Assembly: GCF_024529955.1 (NCBI RefSeq)
Contig: NZ_AP024858.1
Span: forward strand, 1 to 32,419
Direction: 5' to 3'
From: Photobacterium toruni
GTDB lineage: Bacteria > Pseudomonadota > Gammaproteobacteria > Enterobacterales > Vibrionaceae
Length of the DNA: 32,419 nucleotides
The notes under the pieces are model-generated. The model worked only from the letters and a program-made list of their open reading frames with translations. It was not told where the DNA came from and ran no database searches. The position numbers were made by a program, and so were the translations under genes. This document shows, in pieces, positions 8,601 through 15,641 of the stretch (the stretch's first letter is position 1; each line of letters opens with the position of its first letter).

Positions 8601-8630
8601 TGTCCGAGCAACGCCTGACATTCTCGGACA
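8601..8630. repeat. Perfect 8-bp inverted repeat (stem-loop)
   Basis: TGTCCGAG and CTCGGACA flank a 14-base loop. On the minus strand it is followed within 20 bases by a T6 run. A TTTCGGACAGAC sequence recurs about 100 bases away (near 8728). It could be a terminator, a leader hairpin for the ATPase operon, or a protein or nick site. Confidence 0.45.
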
Positions 8631-9693
8631 GCGGAAAAATTTTTTAACGAAAAGTAAGGGGTAAACAATATTAATGCTGGATCTAGTATTGATGATGGCT
8701 CTGATGTACGAAAAAAACGACCGTATATTTCGGACAGACAATAGTAGTCATTAGACGGGGGCTGGGTGATGCCACACATATGCGTTAGCATCAATCAAAA
8801 ACCGTTCCATCTTTAGCTGTATATATGTTTGGCTGTTCAACGTTATGCTTTATCAGGTGCGATAGTTCTGTGACAGATTAGTTAGGGCTGGGCATAGTCA
8901 CACGGTATCGCCAATACCGCTGCAGGATCGGGCGTTACTCCTCTCCATTTCTCAGTTGGTTTGCGTGTGTCGGTATCGACATCAATCAGACCTAACAACT
9001 AAGCAATTGTTGCGCATCAAAATAGTGGTGATATTAGATCACCCATTGCGCCATACCTGTTTATTACTTCAATTAACAACACCATAAGAGAAGTTCGTCC
9101 CCGTCAAGACGACATTACGTTGTCACGTATTTATTTTATTTCCATTGTCTTGCTTACCAATGACCACCCATTTATTTAATGTCGCTGGCGTGGGTTTACC
9201 CGCTACGACGATAGAAAAAATACGATTACTATTTTTGTGATGGGTATCACGAGGGTGAGTTGATGTAACTGCAATTAAGCAGCATAATGAAGAGGTTATA
9301 TTTTCATCATTTCATTTACTTAGTAACTGCGCCAACAGTTAACTAAGTTTCAACAACAATCCTTGTCTACCCGAAAGCAATTCCTCTTGCGTAAAAATGA
9401 ACGCTCTACACTACATAGTTGATTATTACAGTACTGTTACAGCGGCTTATAGCGCGGTATGTTTCCGATGGTTATGTAATACGTGATTTGTTAGTTACAG
9501 TAGGAGTGATCATTAAAAAGGATCTAATGCACTATAACTTTATATTTTGAGATTAAATAACCTAACTCTTAGAACCTCAAATAGAAAATACCATTTACGT
9601 CTTAAACATATCTATCATTTGAAATGCTGCTTAATAAGCATAAAAATCAACATGGATTGATAGCGTATAAATATCTAAATATTGTCTTGCATA

Positions 9694-9739
9694 ACTTACG
9701 TAACTTATTAAACTTATTTAAGTGACTTCATTTACGTAA
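9694..9739. promoter_or_regulatory. parA upstream sites, candidate centromere/operator
   Basis: Two TTACGTAA palindromes (9696-9703 and 9732-9739) flank three AACTTA direct repeats (about 9694, 9703, 9711). In type Ib partition systems the small CopG/ParG-like partner binds repeated sites just upstream of parA, which serve as both operator and centromere. The same core occurs in strong palindromes at 12975 and 13849-13883. Confidence 0.5.
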
Positions 9740-9748
9740 GGAAAAGTG

Positions 9749-10390
9749 ATGGGAAAGATTATTTTACTTGGAAGCCAAAAAGGTGGCTGCGGGAAATCAA
9801 CATTAGCGGTTAATGTCGCGGGTTGGTTAGTACACCAAGGTCATAACGTTATTTTGGTTGATGCCGATCCACAAGGCTCTGCTGTTCGTTGGGCTCAAGA
9901 TCGCCAAGAGAAAGAAAAACTAAAGCACATCCCTCACGTACAAGCGTCAGGTAATATTAACCAAACCTTAAAAGACCTATCTGTACATTATGATTATGTT
10001 GTTGCAGATACAGCTGGCCGTGATAGTCGTGAATTACGAACAGGGATGGTTATTGCCGATGTATTACTTTCACCATCTCGTCCATCTCAATATGATTTAG
10101 ATACTTTACCTCACTTAACAGAAGTGTTTTTACAAGCCCAGGATATTAATCCAAAGCTAAAAGGCTATTTAGTCTTAAATATGTGTCCAACCAATCCCGT
10201 GATTAAAGAAGCTGATGATGCTAAGGAATATTTATCAGAGTTTCCTGAGTTTAAAGTTGCCACATCGCTTGTTTATGATCGTAAAGCATTCCGTGATTGT
10301 GTTGCTGAAGGAAAAACTGTCTTCGAATGGAAAGATGCTAAAGCTAAAGCTGAAATTAACGCTTTAATGGAGGAAGTTTTCCATGGTTAA
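9749..10390 (+). CDS. parA: ParA-type partition ATPase (type Ib)
   Basis: 213 residues. The deviant Walker A KGGCGKS (residues about 10-16) sits at the N-terminus and VDADPQGSA is the Walker A' region, with DYVVADTAG as Walker B. There is no N-terminal DNA-binding domain, which makes this a short type Ib ParA that segregates the plasmid on the nucleoid with a small DNA-binding partner. ATG 9749 is used because AAGGA ends 6 bases before it; the GTG one codon earlier is unlikely. The next gene overlaps by 8 bases and encodes that partner. Upstream TTACGTAA sites probably mediate autoregulation and centromere function. Confidence 0.92.
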   Translation: MGKIILLGSQKGGCGKSTLAVNVAGWLVHQGHNVILVDADPQGSAVRWAQDRQEKEKLKHIPHVQASGNINQTLKDLSVHYDYVVADTAGRDSRELRTGMVIADVLLSPSRPSQYDLDTLPHLTEVFLQAQDINPKLKGYLVLNMCPTNPVIKEADDAKEYLSEFPEFKVATSLVYDRKAFRDCVAEGKTVFEWKDAKAKAEINALMEEVFHG

Positions 10391-10673
10391 AAAACGTGAA
10401 CGTATAACAGATCAACAAAAAATTGATGCTTTTGCTCGTGGTGCTGAAATTAATGTCATTACTAAAGAAACGGCTGTTAAACGTGAAAAGAAGTTTAAGC
10501 GAGTTACTTTTTCTCTAACAGAATATGAAGATCAATTAATTGATGATTTGTCACTTACTGTTCGCTCGTTTCGTTGCAATCGTTCTCAAGTAGTAAAAGC
10601 AGCATTAGCTTTACTAGCTGAACAAGATGAAAAAACGCTTTGTTCTTACTTAGAAAAACAAAATGAAAATTGA
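10383..10673 (+). CDS. Small ribbon-helix-helix partition partner
   Basis: 96 residues, basic at the N-terminus. KRVTFSLTEYEDQLIDDL followed by FRCNRSQVVKAALALL fits a ribbon-helix-helix fold: one strand, then two helices. Size, overlap with parA and a strong GGAGGAAG ribosome site inside parA identify it as the centromere-binding partner of the partition system, functionally like ParG or type Ib ParB proteins. The probable binding sites are the TTACGTAA/AACTTA elements upstream of parA. There is no sequence-level match to a named family member that can be claimed from reading alone. Confidence 0.75.
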   Translation: MVKKRERITDQQKIDAFARGAEINVITKETAVKREKKFKRVTFSLTEYEDQLIDDLSLTVRSFRCNRSQVVKAALALLAEQDEKTLCSYLEKQNEN

Positions 10674-10820
10674 TTGTTTATTTATACAGTGAGTATGTGT
10701 GTTAACTCGAAGAGTTATCCACATATTCAGTGGATAGATCCAATAAATAGATCCTATATAGATCCAAAAAAGATCCCTGATCGCGCTAGCCCTTATATAG
10801 TAAGGGCTGTAGAGGAACAG
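10674..10820 (+). promoter_or_regulatory. Origin leader: DnaA box, GATC cluster, hairpin
   Basis: A consensus DnaA box TTATCCACA lies at 10715-10723. Four GATCC sites follow within about 45 bases (10735-10775) with another GATC near 10780, in AT-rich sequence, resembling the Dam-methylated leader of P1-type origins. A perfect AGCCCTTA/TAAGGGCT hairpin (10788-10808) ends the block just before the iterons. Together with the iterons this is the probable oriV. Confidence 0.75.
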
Positions 10821-10908
10821 GGTGTATTCTAATTGGGTAAAGGGTGTATTCTAATTGGGTAAAGGGTGTATTCTAATTGGGTAAAGTGGTGTATTCTAAT
10901 TGGGTTGG
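10821..10908 (+). repeat. Four tandem iterons of oriV
   Basis: Four direct copies beginning GGTGTATTCTAATTGGGT start at 10821, 10843, 10865 and 10888, that is, a 22-base period with one extra base before the last copy. They lie immediately upstream of rep, as in iteron-controlled plasmids, and serve as initiator binding sites for replication and probably for rep autoregulation. Confidence 0.9.
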
Positions 10909-10931
10909 CTTTTTCTATTAATGTGGACAAT

Positions 10932-11816
10932 ATGGCTCAGGATAAGAACCTACTACCGCTCACGGAAGTTACTACCTCGAATAAGATACAATTAATTACT
11001 AGTGTATCGACTAGTGTGCAACCTAATGTATTACTTCGTACTGGTGTTTTTACGCCGGTTGGCCGTAAAGTGAATATTAATAGCGGCACGATGATGGATT
11101 TAACGACTGATCTCGTAAATCTAGAGTTATGTCAAAAAGAAGGTTATGACTCGGTTACCGTTCGTGGTACACGCTTGAATGTGGAAACAGATTTTAAAGT
11201 CTGGTGTGGAATTGTCTTAGTTTTTAGCAAATTAGGATTATCATCAAATACAGTTCATTTGAAATTTAGTGAATTTGCTAAGTATTGTGGCTATCCAAGC
11301 CGTCGGTTTGATAAAAATTTACGTCGTCAAATTGGTGAGTCGTTAGAGCGTATTCAAAGTCAAAGTTTAACCTTTCGTCGTAAAGGTGCAGATAAAGCAG
11401 TGCATACGGGTATGTTGCTTAAAGCCAGTTATGATGGCGATGAAGATCGTGTAGAACTTATGGCTGATGAATCGCTATGGGATTTATATCGTCTTGATTA
11501 TCAGGTACTTGTTAGTATGAAAGTACTTTCTAAATTACCTCGTGCTGAAGTTGCACAGTGTTTATATTTGTATTTATTGGCCTTGCCTGAAAATCCTATC
11601 CCAGTGTCTTTTACACGTATACGTGAGCGTTTACGCTTAGAGACTTGCACTAAAGAAGCTAATCGTAAGATTAAAACAGGCTTAAAGAAGTTAGAGTCTA
11701 TTGGCTTTCTGAGTGGCTCTTTCATGACTAAGAACGGTGAGCAGTATTACTGTATCGATAAGCGATTTAAAAAGCTTTGTAATGCGTCAGATGCAAGCCC
11801 GCTTATGAATGATTAG
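10932..11816 (+). CDS. repA: Plasmid replication initiator (RepA-like)
   Basis: 294 residues from ATG 10932; the in-frame GTG at 10866 would translate the iterons and is rejected. Two winged-helix-like regions can be inferred: one around the segment with VWCGIVLVFSKLG and KFSEFAKYCGYPSRRF, the second around VAQCLYLYLLALPENPIPVS and FTRIRERLRLE. A tandem winged-helix layout is usual for iteron-binding initiators of the Rep_3/TrfA kind. The gene is flanked by iterons on both sides and preceded by a DnaA box, which makes the role secure even though the exact Rep family was not identified. Expression is probably limited by the initiator binding the upstream iterons. Confidence 0.88.
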   Translation: MAQDKNLLPLTEVTTSNKIQLITSVSTSVQPNVLLRTGVFTPVGRKVNINSGTMMDLTTDLVNLELCQKEGYDSVTVRGTRLNVETDFKVWCGIVLVFSKLGLSSNTVHLKFSEFAKYCGYPSRRFDKNLRRQIGESLERIQSQSLTFRRKGADKAVHTGMLLKASYDGDEDRVELMADESLWDLYRLDYQVLVSMKVLSKLPRAEVAQCLYLYLLALPENPIPVSFTRIRERLRLETCTKEANRKIKTGLKKLESIGFLSGSFMTKNGEQYYCIDKRFKKLCNASDASPLMND

Positions 11817-12280
11817 GTGTACGCTGATTGGGTAAATAACCCAATTAGGATACACCACCGTGATTTATGTCACTGTTTTGTGGTGTACGCTGATTGGGTA
11901 TCCTTTCGTTTTGCGTCTGCTTTTCCTTTATTTATTCCTCTTTGGTGTACGTTGATTGGGTAAATTACCCAATTAGAATACACTTTTTCGCTGTTAATCT
12001 GATTTTGGGTGTGCGTTGACTGGGTAAATTAGTCATATAGCGTTAATTCTGCATCATAGGTGTACGCTGATTGGGTAAATAACCCAATTAGGATACACCA
12101 CTGTGATTTATGTCACTGTTTTGTGGTGTACGCTGATTGGGTATCCTTTCGTTTTGCGTCTGCTTTTCCTTTATTTATTCCTCTTTGGTGTACGTTGACT
12201 GGGTAAATTAGTCATATAGCGTTAATTCTGCATCATAGGTGTACGCTGATCGGGTAAAGAACCCAATTAGAATACACCAC
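11816..12280. repeat. Downstream iteron field with an internal duplication
   Basis: Eight direct copies of a degenerate iteron (GGTGTACGCTGATTGGGT and variants) start at 11816, 11882, 11944, 12008, 12059, 12125, 12187 and 12238. Four inverted copies (ACCCAATTAGRATACACC) sit against those at 11816, 11944, 12059 and 12238, making hairpins. About 140 bases at 11816-11955 recur almost exactly at 12059-12198, and about 60 bases around 12008 recur around 12187. The field probably controls copy number and incompatibility by titration or handcuffing. Confidence 0.85.
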
Positions 12281-12358
12281 TGTAAATTGTCTTTTGTTTA
12301 TTGTTTTGCTTTTTTTGTTTGGTTAGCGTGATGAATCCTATTTAATCAAGGAATGATC

Positions 12359-12946
12359 ATGGCTAATTATGCTTATCTGCGTGTTTCGACTGATTCTCAA
12401 GATGTAAATAATCAAAAACATGGCATTTTGGGATACTCAAACCGTTTAGGGCTCTCTAATTTAGTATTCGTGGAAGATTGTGTGTCTGGAGCAAAGAAGT
12501 GGCGTCAGCGGCGTTTAGGGAGCCTATTAGAAGGGTTAGCGTGTAATGATGTGATTATCTTTTCTGAAGTGACTCGTATGGCACGTTCGACAATTCAAGT
12601 GCTTGAGATCTTAGAGTTATGCATGGAGAAAAAAATTAACGTCCATATAGCGAAACAAAACATGCAACTTGATGGTTCTATGCAATCAAAAATTATTGCA
12701 ACAATGCTTGGGTTAGCGGGTGAAATTGATCGGGAATTTATTCGAATGCGTACCAAGGAAGCATTGGCTGCTCGTAAGGTAAAAGGTCAGATTCTTGGGC
12801 GACCTAAAGGCCCTTCAAAGCGCTTAAAACTTGATGATAAACGCGAACAAATAGAAAAGTATCGGGCTATGGGGTTAGGTATTAGAGCTACTGCTAAGTT
12901 ATTAGATGTTGCACCAAGTACATTAAGTGATTATTTAAAACGTTGA
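12359..12946 (+). CDS. Serine recombinase (resolvase family)
   Basis: 195 residues from ATG 12359, with AAGGA 6 bases upstream; an ATG two codons earlier overlaps that site. The catalytic domain has YAYLRVSTDSQD with the nucleophile serine in RVST, and VIIFSEVTRMARS with the conserved arginines. The E-helix runs through LAGEIDREFIRMRTKEAL, and GRPKGP leads into a C-terminal helix-turn-helix (IRATAKLLDVAPSTLSDYL). It is the closer match to classical resolvases and invertases of plasmids, and its place next to the origin favours multimer resolution. Candidate sites are the TTACGTAA palindrome just downstream or the iteron-field spacers upstream; neither is shown. Confidence 0.9.
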   Translation: MANYAYLRVSTDSQDVNNQKHGILGYSNRLGLSNLVFVEDCVSGAKKWRQRRLGSLLEGLACNDVIIFSEVTRMARSTIQVLEILELCMEKKINVHIAKQNMQLDGSMQSKIIATMLGLAGEIDREFIRMRTKEALAARKVKGQILGRPKGPSKRLKLDDKREQIEKYRAMGLGIRATAKLLDVAPSTLSDYLKR

Positions 12947-12962
12947 TTTGTATGCGTTGAAT

Positions 12963-12994
12963 AACAGTCATAACTTACGTAAGTTATGACTGTT
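12963..12994. repeat. Perfect 32-bp palindrome with TTACGTAA core
   Basis: AACAGTCATAACTTAC followed directly by its reverse complement, with no loop. It lies between the convergent resolvase (ends 12946) and endonuclease (ends 13008) genes. It may act as a terminator cruciform, but the shared core with the parA and 13849-13883 sites suggests a dimeric DNA-binding protein. Confidence 0.7.
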
Positions 12995-13007
12995 AGGTGA
13001 GTTTATA

Positions 13008-13772
13008 TTAACTATTATTACAACGAGCAGCTAAAACAGGATTTATATTACCCTGTATCTTTTGTATCTTTTCCGCACGTTCACATTCCCATTTTGTAAT
13101 AGGGTATTGCTTATCCCATACACCCATTAGTTGTTTTTGTTGATTACTCATTTTGTATTTTGGATATACCGCATCAAAGTACATATACGTTCTAGCTATC
13201 TCACCACGCGCACGTTTTGGCGGCTGGGCATCACGATCTTTTTTATCAATGATCATGTTGCAGCTACCAAATGAACGGTAATTCTTACTTGCTGTTTTAG
13301 GCAGCATCACATAGTTGTAGTTTTGACGAGCAGCATTTACGGCACCAATCGCAGGGTAAAGGTTATAAAGATCTGACTGCATTAAGCGGTATTCTTTATT
13401 GGCTTTTTCAGCACATTTACGACCTTTGAATGCTTTACCTTTGCTATCTATACAAACGGCTGCACCATCACGCCATTCACTAAATGCACGACCAAAGTTC
13501 TCTGCGGGTACTACGTGTTCAGCTTCCCAACGTTTTACACGCTTCTTATAAACTTCAGTGGTAAAGCCTGCGGGTAAGGTTATGTATTTATCAGTATTAA
13601 ACTCAGCGCCACAATAGATAGTTTTCATGTCTGCAGAATTGGTATAAATCTGCTTTTGCATGATCTTTTTAGCTTTGCTGAATGATTGGTTGGTTGTGTT
13701 ACCTTGTGGTGTATTGGCTGCTGCAGCGATTGGAAATAATCCACTGAGTAAAATTATTGTTGTTATTTTCAC
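13008..13772 (-). CDS. endA: Periplasmic endonuclease I (EndA/Dns family)
   Basis: 254 residues from a GTG at 13772 with AAGGA about 8 bases upstream. A signal peptide (KITTIILLSGLFPIAAAA) is followed by the endonuclease I domain: YCGAEF, RWEAEHVVPAENFG with the catalytic histidine, CIDSKGKAFKGRKCA and the later LMQSDLYNLYPAIG with the metal-ligand asparagine. Multiple cysteines fit the disulphide-bonded periplasmic enzyme. Family members degrade DNA outside the cytoplasm and, in Vibrionaceae, limit uptake of free DNA (Dns) or feed on it. On a plasmid it might exclude incoming naked DNA. It sits between two groups of TTACGTAA palindromes. Confidence 0.92.
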   Translation of the reverse strand: MKITTIILLSGLFPIAAAANTPQGNTTNQSFSKAKKIMQKQIYTNSADMKTIYCGAEFNTDKYITLPAGFTTEVYKKRVKRWEAEHVVPAENFGRAFSEWRDGAAVCIDSKGKAFKGRKCAEKANKEYRLMQSDLYNLYPAIGAVNAARQNYNYVMLPKTASKNYRSFGSCNMIIDKKDRDAQPPKRARGEIARTYMYFDAVYPKYKMSNQQKQLMGVWDKQYPITKWECERAEKIQKIQGNINPVLAARCNNS

Positions 13773-13848
13773 GGTAAAATCCTTTTTCGTTTAGTGCATT
13801 GATTATTTGGGTTTTAGTGGGAAATGTAAATTAATCAATACTCTGTTT

Positions 13849-13908
13849 TTACGTAAGTTATAACTTTTATGTAACTTACGTAAGTTATGCTTATTATGTA
13901 AGTTATTC
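13849..13908. promoter_or_regulatory. TTACGTAA palindrome cluster upstream of endA
   Basis: TTACGTAA at 13849-13856 and 13876-13883 are 27 bases apart; the second is the centre of the perfect TAACTTACGTAAGTTA (13872-13887). A further ATGTAAGTTAT half-site follows near 13897. The cluster is 75 bases upstream of the endonuclease start and shares its core with the parA upstream sites. Confidence 0.55.
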
Positions 13909-14058
13909 TGTTTTCGTAGCTAATCCTGCTCTATCTCACACCTTTCTTCTGCAGTCGTTCCTTCTTTGAATAAAGGGTTCGACCAAGCCAAAAAAACGCT
14001 TCGCAAATGTCTTGGCCCATTCGGGTAACGATCAGGGCTATTAAGATCAAAAGCTAAA

Positions 14059-14143
14059 TCAAGAGCAAAAGCCAGAGCAAGAGCCAGAGCAAGAGCCAGA
14101 GCAAGAGCCAGAGCAAGAGCCAGAGCAAGAGCCAGAGCTTTCG
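14059..14143. repeat. 12-bp tandem repeat tract
   Basis: The unit GCCAGAGCAAGA is repeated five times exactly from 14071 to 14130, with degenerate copies on each side. On the minus strand it can be read as Ala-Leu repeats in a 78-codon frame from a TTG at 14156, or as Ser-Gly-Ser-Cys repeats in a 41-codon frame from the ATG at 14184 (AAGGAG 14 bases upstream). Neither frame is convincing. The whole stretch 13909-14359 otherwise has no gene I can support. Confidence 0.7.
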
Positions 14144-14359
14144 ATAGCTGTGCCAAGTGCTGCTAAGTTTTGTGCCGTTTCCATGTGTTTGTTGTTTTCT
14201 CCTTATTGTTTCTCAGCGTTTTCGTGAGTTGCAACGTGGCACATCAGAATATTTAAAAAAAGGGTAAATACACGCAAGCGCCCTTGTTTTAAATATTCAG
14301 AGGTGCCTCGGGAAAGATAGGCGAAAACGGCGATGAGAAACCCAATAAGGAGAAAAGCA

Positions 14360-14665
14360 ATGGCACATTCCAACTCACACAAAACAAGCATCACTAAGGC
14401 ACATCAATCGAGCAGCGTATCACCGCTGCACCACTCAGGCTCTACAACGATGATCCGCAGTTCAGTGGAATATCAAATAGATCAGCGTCTTTATCAACTA
14501 TATGAAAATCTAAGGGCGTGTAATCCAAGCGTGTTACTTATGGTTAATGCGCTAAATGTGGTGATCCGCCAACATCCCGCATTGGGGCCCGTGATTACTA
14601 CTTGTGATGATCTTGAGTGTTTTATTGAAGCAGTAACGGTATATGAAGAGGAAGCAGGATTATGA
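14360..14665 (+). CDS. Hypothetical protein, 101 aa
   Basis: ATG 14360 has a strong AAGGAG 7 bases upstream and is preferred to an in-frame start at 14333. The first 30 residues are Ser/His/Thr-rich and probably disordered; the rest (QIDQRLYQLYENLRACNP onward) is helical and acidic at the C-terminus. The stop overlaps the next gene's start by 4 bases (ATGA). No family was recognised. The pairing with the next gene suggests a small plasmid/phage housekeeping operon. Confidence 0.7.
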   Translation: MAHSNSHKTSITKAHQSSSVSPLHHSGSTTMIRSSVEYQIDQRLYQLYENLRACNPSVLLMVNALNVVIRQHPALGPVITTCDDLECFIEAVTVYEEEAGL

Positions 14666-14979
14666 GTTATATGGATATTGCGAAAATTATTCTAGGTCAG
14701 TTAGGCGGTAATCGGTTTATTACTATGACGGGGGCAAAGCATTTTGTAGGCATTGCCGATCCTGGCTTGCAGTTTGATTTGCCTGTTAGTGCTGGGGCGT
14801 TGGATAACGTTACGCGGTTACGGGTGGTGTTAGATCCAAGTGATACTTATAGCGTGATTAGTTATCGCAAGCTACGTGGCAAGCTTGATTATGTTGAGGT
14901 AGGGCGGCAGTCGGGGATCTACTGCGATATGCTAGAGAGTACCTTTACTGAAATGACGGGGCTTTATACGTCGTTGTAG
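14662..14979 (+). CDS. Conserved plasmid/phage hypothetical protein, 105 aa
   Basis: The sequence ILGQLGGNRFITMTGAKHF, then VVLDPSDTYSV and a C-terminal YCDMLESTFTEMTGLYTSL, matches a small protein I recall as common on phages and plasmids (typical wording QLGGNKFIAMTGAKNF ... TGLYTSL). Its function is not known to me. It is translationally coupled to the gene before it and ends 10 bases before a strong terminator. Confidence 0.8.
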   Translation: MSYMDIAKIILGQLGGNRFITMTGAKHFVGIADPGLQFDLPVSAGALDNVTRLRVVLDPSDTYSVISYRKLRGKLDYVEVGRQSGIYCDMLESTFTEMTGLYTSL

Positions 14980-14988
14980 ATTGAAAGA

Positions 14989-15017
14989 AAAGAATGCCAC
15001 TAAACGTGGCATTCTTT
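14989..15017. terminator. Bidirectional terminator
   Basis: AAAGAATGCCAC and GTGGCATTCTTT form a perfect 12-bp stem with a 5-base loop, between the convergent genes ending at 14979 and 15022. A/T runs on both sides allow use in either direction. Confidence 0.85.
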
Positions 15018-15021
15018 AAAG

Positions 15022-15432
15022 CTAACTTTTTTTTGCATATTGCTGTTCATTGTTAGTTTTTTTTCGTGTTGGCTTTAAATTAAATTGATTATTATTAACA
15101 CTGATAAGGAAATTTTTACCTAAGGTTCGTCTTATTGTAATTGGAATATCATTCCATTTTTCACCTACTAGTTTTTTTAAGCTAGTTTCTGTATTTATTT
15201 GTAATTGATCAATATTAGAATTGATTGTCTGTATGATGTCGTTAGGTACGGATAGACAATGATCATCTATAGAATTTATTTCTGATGATTCATTTGTTTG
15301 ATTACTCATCCAATCATTTAATATTTTAGCAATAAGATCTTGTCGTGAAATATTATGGCTAGCGGCATAATTGGAATACTGTTTAGCTAACTCGTTATTA
15401 AGTCTAATTGTTACTGGTGTTAAATTTTGCAT
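15022..15432 (-). CDS. Ribbon-helix-helix protein with DUF1413-like C-terminus
   Basis: 136 residues. The N-terminus (TPVTIRLNNELAKQYSNYAASHNISRQDLIAKILNDW) reads as a ribbon-helix-helix DNA-binding domain. The C-terminal half (LKKLVGEKWNDIPITIRRTLGKNF ... QYAKKS) follows the DUF1413 pattern. Such proteins are small plasmid or chromosomal regulators of unknown target. A perfect 13-bp inverted repeat 20 bases upstream of the start is a natural candidate for its own operator. Confidence 0.7.
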   Translation of the reverse strand: MQNLTPVTIRLNNELAKQYSNYAASHNISRQDLIAKILNDWMSNQTNESSEINSIDDHCLSVPNDIIQTINSNIDQLQINTETSLKKLVGEKWNDIPITIRRTLGKNFLISVNNNQFNLKPTRKKTNNEQQYAKKS

Positions 15433-15452
15433 GAAATAGCCCTCATGAATGT

Positions 15453-15484
15453 GGTTTAAGAATCTGTTGTAAGATTCTTAAACC
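15453..15484. promoter_or_regulatory. 13-bp inverted repeat, candidate operator
   Basis: GGTTTAAGAATCT and AGATTCTTAAACC flank a 6-base spacer, 20 bases upstream of the DUF1413-type gene. Position suggests autoregulation; a 5' hairpin is the alternative. Confidence 0.55.
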
Positions 15485-15554
15485 ATTATTTAACTGTGAT
15501 GCTTATTTGTCAATAATGATTTTTATTAAATAACAGTTATTTTTGGCTTTAATA

Positions 15555-15606
15555 AACGAACGAACAGTGTTCGTTCGTTGATTTTGTTCGTTTTATTGAC
15601 TATAAT
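15555..15606 (+). promoter_or_regulatory. kfrA promoter with 11-bp inverted repeat operator
   Basis: AACGAACGAAC, three bases, then GTTCGTTCGTT (15555-15579) overlap a -35-like TTGATT (15578-15583); 17 bases later comes TATAAT (15601-15606). KfrA proteins repress their own promoters by binding inverted repeats there, so this is the likely operator. A lone GTTCG half-site follows at 15586. Confidence 0.75.
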
Positions 15607-15641
15607 TAGTGCATAGTGATGGTTAATTGATTGGTGATGGT

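Larger units (their letters stand above)
8476..9748. other. 1.27-kb stretch with no convincing gene
   Basis: This stretch separates the divergent ATPase operon and parA. No open frame with a credible start and ribosome site was found. Short inverted repeats are scattered through it: TGTCCGAG/CTCGGACA (8601-8630), CGGTAT/ATACCG (near 8902-8918) and GGTGAT/ATCACC (near 9027-9043). The final 60 bases hold the parA promoter and TTACGTAA sites. It may be regulatory, a remnant of decayed genes or part of the partition site. Confidence 0.5.

Noticed and set aside
8519..8794. 91-codon minus-strand frame upstream of the membrane ATPase
   Set aside because: No ribosome site, no recognisable composition, and it spans the inverted repeat at 8601-8630.
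9123..9310. Open minus-strand frame that reads like the end of a real protein (VVAGKPTPATLNKWVVIGKQ)
   Set aside because: There is no start codon in frame; a stop precedes it. It may be a gene remnant, but a pseudogene call cannot be supported without a homologue.
14203..14394. 63-codon minus-strand frame
   Set aside because: It overlaps the better supported plus-strand gene at 14360, which has a strong ribosome site and a coupled partner.
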